Assembly (NCBI GenBank): GCA_009823395.1
Contig: CM020509.1
Coordinates: 4,601,501 to 4,665,500 of the forward strand
Length of the DNA: 64,000 nt
Direction of reading: 5' to 3'
Source: Thamnaconus septentrionalis
Lineage: Eukaryota; Chordata; Actinopteri; Tetraodontiformes; Monacanthidae
Below are positions 23,872 to 34,483 of this stretch, in pieces. Both the position numbers and the translations under genes were made by a program. The stretch's first letter is position 1, and each line of letters opens with the position of its first letter. The notes under the pieces are model-generated. The model saw nothing but the letters and a program-made list of their open reading frames with translations, was not told the origin of the DNA and ran no database searches.

Positions 23872-24189
23872 ATGTGCAGTGGGTGCCATATATGAATTTA
23901 TAAATGAGCAGTGCATCCAAAGAAGAACATTGCTACACCTGCCCACTTGATCTCCACTAGATCTGAATAAGCTGACGATGGGCAGACGGTTGGTGTAGTT
24001 CCGGCAGTTCCCTCAATAACTGTTATTACCCTGGTGGTGCATTCCATTCCCAAACCACCTGAACAACGATGTTTACAAGCCCTACTCATGCTCTGCTTTT
24101 TGGTTGAGCGATAGCTCTGGTCCTGGCTGTATATCTAAAAAGTCTTGTTGCCTTCAGACCCAAAGCCGTTCACACAAGCGGATATAAAC
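23872..24189. other. non-coding, nothing recognised
   Basis: Unique sequence following the SINE pair. It may be more repeat body, but no second copy is seen in this window. Confidence 0.5.
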
Positions 24190-24720
24190 CGAGAGAACGG
24201 ACCTGAGAGTGTCAATCAAAGCTAAGCTGAAACACAACAGGTACTTGCAAAAAGATAAAGGCGAAGACATATCGAGTGATCGCAGAGATGCGGCGAGGAA
24301 AAGAATAAATGCAAAAAAAGCAAGAAGAAGGGAAGGGAAGCGAGGCCTGGCTCTATTACACCCTAATATGCCTCCCGCACTCAGCCAGCGAGCAGAAGAG
24401 CGCCGAGACATAATTATATCCCGTCCCCGGGCCGTCTCCCTGTATTAGCGTCTCCTCTAGTTCACTGGCTGCGACAGAGACAAATGAGAGAGTTTTTCCA
24501 GCGGATCATTCTCATCCGTTACTGCCAGTTCCGTGTGATAGATGGTCGCAGCCAGCGCGGGCCAATAGATCACGGCGTAAAAGAGACTCGCCAGTGCGCA
24601 CGGGCCCCGGCAGGAGCGCCGCTTCACAGATCATCGCCCACCTAATGCACACGCGGGTGAAGAGTCAAATCCCTTTAGTCAGAGCGGTCGCACCTCCGGC
24701 CCCCCCTCGTTGTTTCTCGA
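24190..24720. promoter_or_regulatory. candidate regulatory block
   Basis: Complex CpG-containing sequence (CGAGACATAATTATATCCCG near 24403, CTGTATTAGCG, CCAATAGATCACGGCG). No exon signals. Confidence 0.3.
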
Positions 24721-24879
24721 ACATTGTCACTCCGTGTTGGAGACCGTGCGTCTCAACTTTTGTGTCCGTCCTTCCTGTTCTGATCCACTTAAAAACTAGG
24801 TTATCCTTTTCACAGGGGTTTATTTGCCATTTTCAAGATGGCTTTCCTATTTGTAGTTGCCGTGAAGATGAAAAAAAAA

Positions 24880-25092
24880 ATGTTGGCACAAGATGTCAGC
24901 AAACTAGAAGCAAGACCCTTGCTCTATGTGTATTCTTATATATATGAGAATCATTCTAAGGGTAAGAAAACCAATGACTTTTTTTGTACTGCGAGGATAC
25001 ACTTTTATCCATGTATTTATGGGCTGTATGTTAAGCTTTTACCAATACAACAATCCTAAATCCAGCCAAATTTTACACGCTGGACCTTTAAG
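24880..25092 (+). repeat. dispersed repeat family C, copy 1
   Basis: Ends in TTTTACACGCTGGACCTTTA, a terminal sequence that I associate with a common fish repeat (CACACTGGACCTTTAA-type ends); the second copy ends at 25700. Upstream similarity is weak, so the left edge is a guess. Confidence 0.35.
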
Positions 25093-25104
25093 AGAAACTG
25101 AAGC

Positions 25105-25450
25105 CTGACGTGTTGCACAAGTTTTCTCCAAGCAGCCGTGGACCAGACTTCTTCCACATTGTTGAACGCATTAGCAAATGGGCTGCAATCTGCCGGTTAG
25201 TGTCTAGATTAGCACAGACAAATGTGGTTCCCTGCACTCCAAAATTTCCTGGTGTTGCCTCTGAAAATAATGTTGTCATGTTTGGCGAGGCCCTCGTGGA
25301 GAGCGGCGCTGACATAATGGTCCCGCACTCTGGGAGGGAAAATGGGTTTGTCTTCATTACACAATGGCTCCGCGCGCCCATCCATCAGCCTCGTGCAAAT
25401 GCTCACTTTTATCAGTGTCTCCGATGTTAATGCTAATGAAACTGGGGAGA
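25105..25450. promoter_or_regulatory. candidate conserved non-coding element, open on both strands
   Basis: Complex, repeat-free sequence open on the plus strand (25110-25430, 106 codons) and on the minus strand (25088-25381, 97 codons), neither with a known domain. Motifs: ACGCATTAGCAAATGG near 25167, GTTAATGCTAATGAAAC near 25425. Flanked by family C repeats. Confidence 0.35.
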
Positions 25451-25479
25451 AAAAAAAACAAAAAATAGAACATTAAGAT

Positions 25480-25700
25480 GCTATTTGTTCACATCACATA
25501 GTGTCAAATTAATGGAGTATGATCCGTAATTGGACTGAAAATGTAAATATTGCTGTTTTACTGGCATCTGATTTGATGCTGTGAGGCCCAGTTCTTAAGA
25601 TTAAGAAGAGCAGTTTTTTATTATTTAATCACTTTGGTGATTTTTTTTTTTTTCTATTTCAGTCATATATCCTACCAAATACTATACACTGGACCTTTAG
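25480..25700 (+). repeat. dispersed repeat family C, copy 2
   Basis: Ends in CTATACACTGGACCTTTAG, sharing the CTGGACCTTTA end with the copy ending at 25092. A 14-base T run lies internally (25640-25653). Confidence 0.35.
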
Positions 25701-25783
25701 TAGTCCAACCTGTATATATAATATAAGGTTCTGTCAACATTATCCATTCATTTGTGGATGCAAACGATGAATTTCTATTACAA

Positions 25784-25828
<45 letters not shown>

Positions 25829-25838
25829 ATCTATATAA

Positions 25839-25888
<50 letters not shown>

Positions 25889-25901
25889 CTCTATCTATCT
25901 A
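25784..25901. repeat. (TATC)n microsatellite
   Basis: About 28 TATC/CTAT units with ATATAT and CTCTAT interruptions; an imperfect second tract of the same unit lies at 61181. Confidence 0.97.
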
Positions 25902-26059
25902 AATTGAACACAAGAAAAACGCTGTAGGATCTTGAGACTTAATGTGCAACAAATACTCACGAGTCCCTTTGACCATCCAACATCGTCAGCGACCATCGCG
26001 CGTTTCAACGTTTAGCTCCTGTCTGGATCAGGCTCGGTGAGAAGACGTCCCTAACTGGC
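25902..26059. other. short unique spacer
   Basis: No feature seen. Confidence 0.5.
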
Positions 26060-26230
26060 AGCGCGCTTCTTTGTATGCCGCCGGTAACGCGGCGAATTAG
26101 CGCTGCTGCACAACATTACGGATTTCAATTAATTCTGATCAGCCCAGATGTTGCATCGGGCCCGCGCGAGGCGGCCTCATTTTTATGTAAATTGGAGCTG
26201 TTAGAGCAAGAGAGGGAGGCGAGGGAGAGA
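26060..26230. promoter_or_regulatory. candidate conserved non-coding element
   Basis: GCGAATTAGCGCTGCTGC, TTTCAATTAATTCTGATCAG, GATGTTGCATCGGGCC and TTTTTATGTAAATTGG lie within 130 bases. They give CDX/HOX-type TTTATG and homeodomain AATTA cores in a CpG-containing setting. Confidence 0.42.
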
Positions 26231-27109
26231 GAGGAAGAGTGAAGGTGGAAAGTGTTAAAGATGCTCGTGTGAGTTTTCAGGAGATTCACAGTCTGGCAGT
26301 TTTACGCTGCGTCTCCTCTTCATCAGGCTGCGACCGCCTGTTTTGAGATAACGGCGGTCGGTCGCGCTAAGTGGAGCAGGAAGAGCGGAGGCGACCCCTT
26401 CCCTGTCAAAATAAAAGACTGGCTACGCTGTCATTGAAGAATCCGGGGAGAGACACGCGGCTGCGGCGTCCACTGCTGTGGCACCAGCGGCCTCGCTGGG
26501 AACGCTGGGAGCTGGTAGGGGTCAGAGCCAGGGCCCGACCCACCGCCTCCTCCTCGCCCCAAACAGGATGAGCTCGAAGACAGATGAGCACTGGTGTAAA
26601 AGCCGACCTCCTCTCTTTGTAAGATCCTGTCAAAGAAGTCATTCTTCTTCATGTCGAGGCGATGACAGCGAGCGTGGCACCGCTCGCTTTCGATGAAGTC
26701 ACGCCATTGTTTACGCGGAAAAATCGTTTGGATGCTTCTGACCTTTACGGGCTTCCGTCGCCGACTGGTGGTGCGTGACCGTGTGAAGACAAACAACGGG
26801 ACAGTTTTGCTTTGTTTTAGCTTTCTTGTCAGATGGCGAAAAAACAAAACTAAAAGTGGAACCCCCAGAGAGGAGGCATCTCCAAGAAAAAAAAACCCAA
26901 GCTGTTGTCTGTGTTGCTGTTATTGTAGCCTGACACAATAGCCGCCACAAAGAAATGGCAAAATATAATTCACAAACAGTGAAAAAGTCACAAGTGTAAT
27001 ATAGTTCTATTGATTGGAGTTAAAAGTCTGGAATCATTCTGAAATGTTTTCCGAAAGTAAACAGCCAGTCAACACGCACACACAAAAACAGACAAACAGT
27101 CTATTTGCT
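26231..27109. other. non-coding, CpG-containing
   Basis: 26.33-26.75 kb is CpG-rich with overlapping open frames (up to 138 codons on the minus strand) lacking domains. No gene seen. Confidence 0.5.
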
Positions 27110-27345
27110 TCTAATAGTGTGGACTAAAACAGAACTGTTTATGATGTCACAAAGAGCAAATCACCAGTTCCAGCTTTGTAACCACACCCCCTACCAGGCA
27201 CTGGCTCCACCCTCTGACACTGCCTGGTTTCTTTGGCTTCTTCCAAACGTGAAAAGTAAAACAAAGGCTCAGTTTTGAGCAGGAGGCCACAAACATTGGG
27301 CTAAATACGCTGTTTTCTCAAGGTACAAAGTTTTTTTCGGGGGGA
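27110..27345 (+). repeat. dispersed repeat family A, near-full copy
   Basis: AGTGTGGACTAAAACAGAACTG, split here as AGTGTGGACTAAAA plus CAGAACTG, is followed by ATGATGTCACAAAGAG, GTAACCACACC, CTGGCTCCACCCTC, GCCTGGTTTC, GCAGGAGGCCACAAAC, GGGCTAAATACG, TGTTTTCTC and CAAAGTTTTTT. The blocks are in the same order as the copy at 13095-13335, and this copy joins the 5' fragments (11320, 33960) to the 3' fragments (31105, 41945). Confidence 0.65.
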
Positions 27346-28319
27346 TAATTAATTGTGGGAAGCTACCGCAATGGAAACATAAGCAGCTGGAAGTGGGACC
27401 TTCACTGTTCGCAGACGACTCCAAGACGGCTGCAGCCTCTGCGTCTCCTTTTGTGCGCCGCCGCCGTCTAACACCTCGGCGGCGGGAGGAGCGGGAGGAG
27501 CCGTGACAGGTGTAGGGGGCAGCGTCGAGGTCGCAGCTCTCACATTTGGGCATGCTAAAGACTGGCGACAAGAAACCTGCGGCAAAGGGAGGAATCCCGG
27601 ATACTAAAAGGAGGTGATTTATCACCTGTGCCAGATCTCTGCCAGCGCCGCGTGAAAAACGGCCCGCGGGGTTAGAAAAGGTGGCCTGTTGTCAATATTT
27701 TAATCCTGGCGTGTCGGCGCGCTGACATGCTGTACTTTGCTGTTTCATGCTTTATTACACTGGGGCGTAGGGAGGGCGGGAGAGCCAACAAAGGCTGTAA
27801 ATAGCAACTTTTTTTTTTTTTTTTTTTGCTTTTTACCGTTTCTGAGCGTTGCTGACGTTGCCGTGAGGCCGACCTATTTACCCACAGAACAGGGAGTTTT
27901 ACGAGCAAAGGACGAGGTGTTTAAATGAAGTCAAGGAGAACAAATCAAAAAACCTCAAATGGGTCCTGATTTTAGTCCAGTGTATAAAATTATCTCACAC
28001 ATACCAACTGAAACACACATAATCACACAAAAACGAAAAATACACCACGGTGAAGCGCAAGAAACACATTAAGAACGACTTTTCCATTCGGGAATAGTCT
28101 ACGTATTTATTGGTTAGCGCCATAATAAAAAAAAAAAAATACATACCATGAAATCTGAAGTAGCTAATTTTTTATTGCAGCAGCAGCAGAAGCGGCCTGA
28201 GGTGAAGCCCAATGTAACCGTCCTCACCCGTTATGAATAATCACTGTGGTTAATTAATTAGATGGAACACATTGGGAAATTGATGTGTTTGCAGGCTGCA
28301 GCACACACTTGCACACACT

Positions 28320-28320
<1 letters not shown>
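27346..28320. other. non-coding; CpG-rich 27.42-27.55 kb
   Basis: A short CpG-rich patch (GCGCCGCCGCCG, CCTCGGCGGCGGGAGG) and an 18-base T run (27810-27827). No gene seen. Confidence 0.5.

Positions 28321-28352
<32 letters not shown>
28321..28352. repeat. (CA)n microsatellite
   Basis: About 15 CA units, preceded by short CACACA runs from 28302. Confidence 0.95.
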
Positions 28353-28355
<3 letters not shown>

Positions 28356-28430
28356 TGGACCTCATCAACACCCCCTGCAGCCTTCGTATGTCAACTATCC
28401 TCCGGTCGCAAGCGAACGTGTTTTTTTTCC

Positions 28431-28453
28431 TGTGTGTGTGTGTGTCTGTGTGT
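28431..28453. repeat. (TG)n microsatellite
   Basis: About 11 TG units with one TC interruption, 80 bases downstream of the CA tract and complementary to it. Confidence 0.9.
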
Positions 28454-28619
28454 TCATTCAGTGTCGGCTGCGGCTATACACCAGCGCGAACAGCCAACCT
28501 AATAACTTGGAGCTGTCACGGTGGAACGATCCCCGCGGCGCTGCCACCCCTCTGCCCCCGTCCCCAAAACGGAGGCGCAACGGCTGTCATCGGCCAAGAG
28601 AAAAAAGGAAAAAAAAAAA

Positions 28620-28810
28620 ACAAGATGTCGTGTCAGGCCCGGAAAATTACACAATAACGAGGCCCGCTTGAGATTAGGCTAATGAGAAAATCAAAACACA
28701 ATTTAATTCTTGTCAGCGGCAAGGCGTCTTTAAATTACCTCTCCTACGAGCGCGCTGATTAAGGGAAGTCTGCCACTCAGCCCGCTGCCCACTATAAATA
28801 GCCCCTGGGC
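28620..28810. promoter_or_regulatory. candidate conserved non-coding element
   Basis: GGAAAATTACACAATAACG, the perfect homeodomain-type inverted pair ATTAGGCTAAT (28673-28683), CACAATTTAATTC, TCTTTAAATTACC and GCTGATTAAGGG within 150 bases. No repeats. One of the more convincing regulatory-looking blocks. Confidence 0.45.
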
Positions 28811-28869
28811 TTTTGCAGGCAGGCTTTTCTCATAGCGGGGGGATATTAAGGCCTGTAGCGTGCACAAAC

Positions 28870-28896
28870 TCACACACACACACACACACACACACA
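28870..28896. repeat. (CA)n microsatellite
   Basis: About 13 CA units. Confidence 0.95.
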
Positions 28897-28999
28897 GGCG
28901 CATGTGCACACACGTCCCTGAGCAGCTCCACATCGTGCAACCCTGGGCCTCTGTGCTTTATTGAACATTTTCCGCTTCAGCGGGCCTTTATTTCTGGAG

Positions 29000-29200
29000 T
29001 TTTATCGTGTTAAGGCGTCCAGCTGCGGTGGAAGTTGGCCGCTGCGTCCGTCCGCGCGAGCAGCTCGCTCCTTCCCCCGGCCCCCCGAGCTCGCAGCGAG
29101 CCGAGGAAAAGTTTGAGTGCGACGGCGAGGCAGGAAGGCGACTCTCAAGCGGAGAGCCAAAACGAAGCTGCCGCTCGTTGGACTCGGTCGGGGTTTTTGT
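29000..29200. other. small CpG-rich island with palindromes
   Basis: Dense CpG over about 190 bases, with GCGAGCAGCTCGC (29056-29068) and its reciprocal GCTCGCAGCGAGC (29089-29101). A plus-strand frame (29007-29423, 138 codons) shows no domain. It could be an orphan CpG island or enhancer; no TATA box or first exon is evident. Confidence 0.4.
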
Positions 29201-30059
29201 TTGCGTCTGGCGAAGATTCCACCTTTATGATTTGTTATTTGGCTACAGTGAATTGGCTAATTATTGTACGATGATACTTGACAAACAATGTAACATCAGG
29301 TCAGTAGTGGTGGCGCTGCAGCTGCTCAGTCAGAGAGACTTTGGAAACCGGAGAGTGTTGCTGAGTGTTTTGAAAACGCTCAGAGCAAAAAACATCAAAT
29401 GTGTGTCATGTAGTGTCATGTAATGTCATGTAATGTGTATTTTGTGTGTGTAATGTCTGTTTCCCTGTAGTTGCAGTTTCATTTTGAAAGTTTCTTATTC
29501 TTAGTCCCATGCTTGAATTAAACATAGTTTTGTCATTTTTGTTTTGTAAAGAATATATACATGTCACACCAGTGTGGACACCTGTTTGTCGATGACATTC
29601 TAATTTTTTTTTTTTTTTATCATTTAGTCTTATCTCTTTTTTTTTTTATCAAGTATTACTGTAAATTATGTCTCTAAAAAAGTGTTATTGTAAATAAAAT
29701 GACTTAAAAAAAAAAACAAAGAATACACACATGTCCAATTCTGCATAACTATCACAACACATTATCATGTGATACCTGATAAATAAATCAGGAGTCAGGT
29801 TACCATATAAATCACCGACAGATATATTGAAAAATAATAAATCGGCAGCTTGCATATTCTAATTCACACGCAGTAACTGAGGGTAGGAAATTTTCTGCAG
29901 CCCTCTGGAAAAGTTGGAGTCACCTTTGATAAGTCAGACGAGTTTTTAATGAGCTTCCCCTCAAGGTTTTCCTCCCTCCCTTCCTTCCTCCCTCCCTCCA
30001 CCTCGACAGCTTTGAACCAGCAGCACTCTGCTCCCACTTTTCCACGTCACGGTGGTAAT
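29201..30059. other. AT-rich non-coding DNA
   Basis: Includes a short tandem of GTCATGTAAT-like units (29402-29440), T runs (29606-29618, 29638-29648) and CCTCCCTCC runs (29967-30000). No gene seen. Confidence 0.6.
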
Positions 30060-30330
30060 TAACTGGCAAAACGTGAGCTACACCGTGTACGCGGTGCGGC
30101 CGCGGCCGCCATCTCCCCGGCAAACCCGCGAGCATATGGCACCAAATGTAACTTCTCCACTAACAGCCCCAGAGAGTCGCACCACCGCCACCACCAGCAG
30201 CACTGGAAGGCAGGCGGGAAGGTCGCTGAGGAGATGGCAGCGATGCCGCGGGACCGGCGGTCGAGCCGAGGCCTGTCGCCCCTGCAGCTGCTCCACAAAT
30301 CAGAGAGACGAGCGGCTCCACACGTATAAT
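30060..30330. other. CpG-rich block
   Basis: GTGCGGCCGCGGCCGCCATC near 30096 and dense CpG to 30320. Three overlapping open frames (72-129 codons) on both strands without domains. Candidate orphan CpG island. Confidence 0.4.
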
Positions 30331-30392
30331 TATGACTCCCGTCAGTCGCAGCTCGGAATTTCTGCTTCAAACTTTTAAGACGTGTGGGAGCA

Positions 30393-30762
30393 CTGCCTTG
30401 CTCAAGGACACGGCGTCCGTGCGGGCTGTCTGTCTGCTGGCGGCTCACCAGTAGCTAGCTGGCTAGCTCGCTAGCATGGCTGGAGGCTGTCATTAGATTC
30501 TGAGATTTAATGACCGGCTGTTTGTTGTCATTTGGTCACATTTTAATTGAGTTTGTACTTAAACTTTTAGAATGAGTTAAATCAACATGTTTTTTCTATG
30601 CATTTTTTTTTAAACAAAAAACTGGAATTAATGTTAGCGTCCAAATGCTAATGTCAATTTTACAGTCCAGTACCTTCAAGTATCCTTTTTCACATCTTCA
30701 TTTTTTAGATGACTCGAGTGCAGCAACCTTGCATGGTTAAAAATCAAAAAGAACTCTGGAAG
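30393..30762 (+). repeat. 370-bp tandem duplication, unit 1
   Basis: Begins CTGCCTTGCTCAAGGACACG and continues through GGCGTCCGTG, GGCTAGCTCGCTAGC, GGCTGGAGG, GTCATTAGA, CTGAGATTTAATG and TTGTTGTCATTTGG to TACAGTCCAGTACC. Every block recurs 370 bases later in the same order. It contains (GCTA)n-like palindromic sequence at about 30453-30474. Confidence 0.9.
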
Positions 30763-31110
30763 CTGCCTTGCTCAAGGACACGGCGTCCGTGTGGGTTCCT
30801 CCCTGGCGACTCACCAGTAACAAGCTGGCTAGCTAGCTAGCTAGCGTGGCTGGAGGGTGTCATTAGACTCTGAGATTTAATGGTCGGTTGTTTGTTGTCA
30901 TTTGGCCACATTTCAATTGAGTTTGTACTTCAAGTTTTGCATTGAGTGAAATGTTTTTCTAAGCAATTACTACAAAAACTGGAATTCACTTCAGTGTCCA
31001 AATGTGCTAATGTAAATCTTTACAGTCCAGTACCTTCAAGACTCTGTTTTCACATCTTCATTTTATTAGCCAGCTCAAGTGCAGGTTAACAATCTGAAGA
31101 AGCTGCCTGC
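30763..31110 (+). repeat. 370-bp tandem duplication, unit 2
   Basis: Diverged second copy (roughly 80-85% similar by eye), with small indels near the CTAGCTAG run and at the 3' end (CAGGTTAACAATC versus CATGGTTAAAAATC). It ends at GAAGCTGCCTG, the start of a would-be third unit, and abuts a family A fragment. No open frame is preserved between copies. Confidence 0.9.
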
Positions 31111-31140
31111 TTAGCCCTGTGTTTACAGCCTCCTGCTATA
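31105..31140 (-). repeat. dispersed repeat family A, 3' fragment
   Basis: TTAGCCCTGTGTTTACAGCC and TCCTGCTATA on the plus strand equal, in reverse, the GCAGGAGGC...CAAACAGAGGGCTAA block of the copy at 13095. Confidence 0.45.
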
Positions 31141-32469
31141 ACTGATATTTTACTGGATTTTCCTCTGGTCAAAATCTAGAACCGCATGCAGTAGCAGGCA
31201 CTTTCTCAGTATCGTAGCGAGCAAAAGAAGTACAGAATGAACTTTTTTTCATTTCTGGGATTTCAGTGACTTTAGAAAGAAAAAAAACGGCATTACAACA
31301 TGAAAGAAGCTGCCAAGACACGCAAACTACCCTGGATTTGCACTCGTTTTAAACTTAATAAAGATGCCGCAGGGGCCAGAGACTCATTGAGATGTTGCGA
31401 CTCCTGCGTTACATCGTTTGAAATCACCTCCGGACCAGCGGCTCAGACGGCAGAGCGAACCGACCGGTGACCTCGCCGTCACCGACACCGTTGGCCGCCT
31501 CGCCGGGACTCCGACTGCCAACGTTGAGCAGTCAAGCAGCTAACAGCATTTCCACCTCTTTACGTGCTCTGCTGCTCTCCGAGCCATATGGCTTCGGGGA
31601 CGACGCGCCCTCCCCCCTCATTTTTCACGTGACTTCTCAGGCAAAGCGACGGGCAGCACCACGTCGGCGCAGCCGCTCAATTCCGGCGTGCATGGTTTTC
31701 AGAGCGCGGTGGTTAGCGGTTAGCAGGTCAGGGCTCCTCGCCGCTGGTTCTTAAAGAAGCGATGCAGCTCCAGCGACCGAGGTGTTTTTATCTTCATCCA
31801 TCAAGGTGTTTCTATTTAAAACGAGCAAACACGTGAATGGGTATTTTGTAACCTTTTTCTAAATCCACAAATTTCACCTGTTTTTGACACTTCCACCTTG
31901 CAACACACGGTGCTCGTTTGCAAAAAAAAAAAAAAAGAATCCTAAATCTCAGTGAATTCTTTTTTTTTTTTAAAATGACAAATAATTCTGCCTGACTCAA
32001 GCATTCATTGTTAGGAGTCCAGGATTGTATAAAACAAGAAAAAAAAAGACACAGAATATTTAAATTGGAGGAATTTTGACTCTGTTGACTTAGAAACGTG
32101 TCAGACAGTAACATCACTATTTTTTCAGTCAGCTGCACAGAAAGAAAGAGCCAGATCCTATCACCTCTATATCAAAAAGGAGCCTGTGGTGGGAAAACAC
32201 CGGAAATCCACTGTGGAAGGTTCCGTGAGCAGCGCCAGCGGTCCGCATTTGCCATGCTCGCCGCTTTTCACTCGCCTCATCCATCCGTTATTCCGAGCAT
32301 TCCTTAAATAGCAGCATCCTTCCCGAGCCTCAAAGGGCCCAAAGAGTTAAGACTTCCTCTCCTGACGGCCTGATGTTGGCAATGCATGACAGCGCCAGTT
32401 GACAGCGGCAGCTATGGATGACAGATGACAGTGGATGGGGGTGGGGTGGGGCTCTGCCTGGTGTTAGTA
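31141..32469. other. non-coding
   Basis: 31.40-31.75 kb is CpG-containing; 31.92-32.05 kb has A and T runs. No gene is recognised; the 95- and 108-codon frames lack domains. Confidence 0.55.
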
Positions 32470-32495
32470 TGTGTGTGTGTGTGTGTGTGTGTGTG
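32470..32495. repeat. (GT)n microsatellite
   Basis: About 13 GT units. Confidence 0.95.
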
Positions 32496-32583
32496 CATGA
32501 CTGTTTGTGTGTGCAGGGAAAAGGGAAGGTTGGGCTGGTGATTATGAAGATAGTGAGTCTATAAGACACCTCTCTCTCGCGTG

Positions 32584-32641
<58 letters not shown>
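32584..32641. repeat. (CA)n microsatellite
   Basis: About 29 CA units with one AA interruption, 88 bases from the complementary GT tract. Confidence 0.95.
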
Positions 32642-32644
<3 letters not shown>

Positions 32645-32728
32645 CCCAGGCATCATCCCATCCATTTGACACAGTAATTACAGCACACACTGATTCCAAT
32701 GATGGATGAACTCCCAGGCTGGGATGAA

Positions 32729-32729
<1 letters not shown>

Positions 32730-32787
<58 letters not shown>
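32730..32787. repeat. (CT)n microsatellite
   Basis: About 29 CT units, pure; homopurine-homopyrimidine and so H-DNA-prone. Confidence 0.97.
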
Positions 32788-32791
<4 letters not shown>

Positions 32792-33329
32792 TCCCCCTGG
32801 TTCTACTCTCTCAGGAACAACACAACCTCCAGCCATCTTACATTGAGGGAAAACAACCTTAATAACGTTGCCTGCGGAGAATGTGAGAAATGTCCCTGGC
32901 AACACAGTCGAATGCAATAAATTAGTCACCTGTGAATTGCTGAACATGACTATATAATTCTTTCAAAATGTGGCATAATTGGAAAATGTTTTGATTCAAA
33001 GGTCCTTTGAAAATCTAAGAAAGTGACAGTTATGTTCTCAAAACGTCCTTGGCAGCTGCTGCTGCTGCTGCTGCTGGGGTTTGAAGTTGCGTTAAAGTCG
33101 TCAGAGAGCCTTGTTGGAAAGCTCCAAAATTAATGATTTTCTGCTGGTCAGAGTACGACCGAGCCAATCAGCATTCTCTGAGGTGAAAGGGGCGGAGCTA
33201 CGGGGAGATTTGAGTTTTGACAGGAACAGGAAGACATTCGGCAAAAGATTCGCTGTGAGAACTCAGGCCAGTGCGTCCTCGTCAGCCGTGCACAACCAAC
33301 AGTTTACGTTTTAGCAGCATCGGCAGCGA
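32788..33329. other. non-coding with a (CTG)n run
   Basis: A seven-unit CTG repeat at 33055-33076. No gene seen. Confidence 0.55.
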
Positions 33330-33640
33330 CAGGATGATCAAGCCAGCGAGAACCCGTGGAGGACCTGCCTGCGTACTACCTTCTCCCTCACCTTTATTAT
33401 GTCGCGGCCCCTCGAGGTCCGAGGACCGCCGGGGTAATGGAGCCGGCAGCGTAGTGACACCAGACTGGCACGGCGGCAGATGCTTGCCGGCGTTTAATCG
33501 AGTTGCTAATGCGCGCGCACAAAAGCAGAAAGGCCCCCGATTCAATTTGCGTGCTTTCCATCTCAAAAGAGCGCCCCCTTTGCGTTTCATTAGAGGGACA
33601 GGGGGACACCTGGTGGGGACCAGGGGAGTCCGTCACCTTG
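33330..33640. promoter_or_regulatory. candidate conserved non-coding element
   Basis: CpG-containing core with GTTTAATCGAGTTGCTAATG (33494 onward), CCCGATTCAATTTGCG and GCGTTTCATTAGAGG. Overlapping open frames on both strands (79-145 codons) carry no domain. Confidence 0.42.
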
Positions 33641-33959
33641 ATGGAGGGAGCTGTCGTGTGATGGCTCTCGACAGCAGATATGATGAAGATGAGTTCCCCT
33701 CAAGATAAAGCTCTTTATCTTATTGACTTTTCTTCTATTGTTTGCACTTGCTGTTGAATGGCATTGACACAGTGGAATTTCTAAGACTTGGTATCAATAA
33801 TATGTTTTGCTTGGCTAATGCTAAAAAAAAAAAAAAAAGATACGTGGGATGCAGAAGTGAGAAGTAACAAAATACAAATACTTTGTTACTTTGCTCAAAT
33901 GTTCAAATGTGTTTTGTTAATTGGAGTGTAGTTATTTGAACACTGCTGTTGTGTAGTTT
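33641..33959. other. non-coding
   Basis: Includes a 16-base A run (33822-33838). Nothing else seen. Confidence 0.55.
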
Positions 33960-34050
33960 AAGGACACAACCCCTTTGTGACATCATTGAGAGTTTCTAGA
34001 GTTGTGTGTTTTAGCACTGCCTAAAAAGAGCAGACGACGTTTACCCACAG
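33960..34050 (-). repeat. dispersed repeat family A, 5' fragment, inverted
   Basis: On the minus strand AGTGCTAAAACACACAACTC, CTAGAAACTC and ATGATGTCACAAAGGGG match the 5' part of the copies at 11320 and 27110. Confidence 0.5.
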
Positions 34051-34438
34051 AAAATATCAGTGAATCAGTGAATTTTGCATGACAGCCTTTAAAATGTGAC
34101 ACTGCAACTCTAGGAAGAAATAAATGCTATTGTTACCAATGTGAACAGCATTCATGGGTGTCACAAAATAGGACGGCATGGTGGGGAGTGAAGGGAGGGA
34201 GGGAAGGAGAGAGGGAGGGTGCTGTCGCCTCAGGCCGCGAGTGGAAAAAAAATAAATAAATAAAAAAATTCAGAAAATGGGCGTCTTGGCCGTCTCGGCC
34301 GCCTGCTGGTGAAGGCAGCCACCCCTGACGCATCAAAACCTGTCAGAAGAGGGGCGACGTGGACACGTCGAGGTCAGGACGGACAGGACGGGCGACCTTC
34401 TCCTCGCCCCTGCTGATGTCTTTTTCATCAGTCGCCTG
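34051..34438. other. non-coding
   Basis: A GGGAGGGA-type purine run (34187-34220) and an AAATAAATAAA patch (34246-34267). No gene seen. Confidence 0.55.
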
Positions 34439-34483
34439 GGAGGCGGGTGGGGGGGTGGTGGGTGTCAACGGGAGGGGGAGGGG
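34439..34483 (+). other. G-quadruplex-prone tract
   Basis: At least five runs of three or more G within 45 bases, separated by short loops. Confidence 0.55.

Noticed and set aside
23898..24089. Minus-strand frame next to the SINE pair, considered as a transposase or reverse-transcriptase fragment
   Set aside because: No catalytic motif or family signature could be seen.
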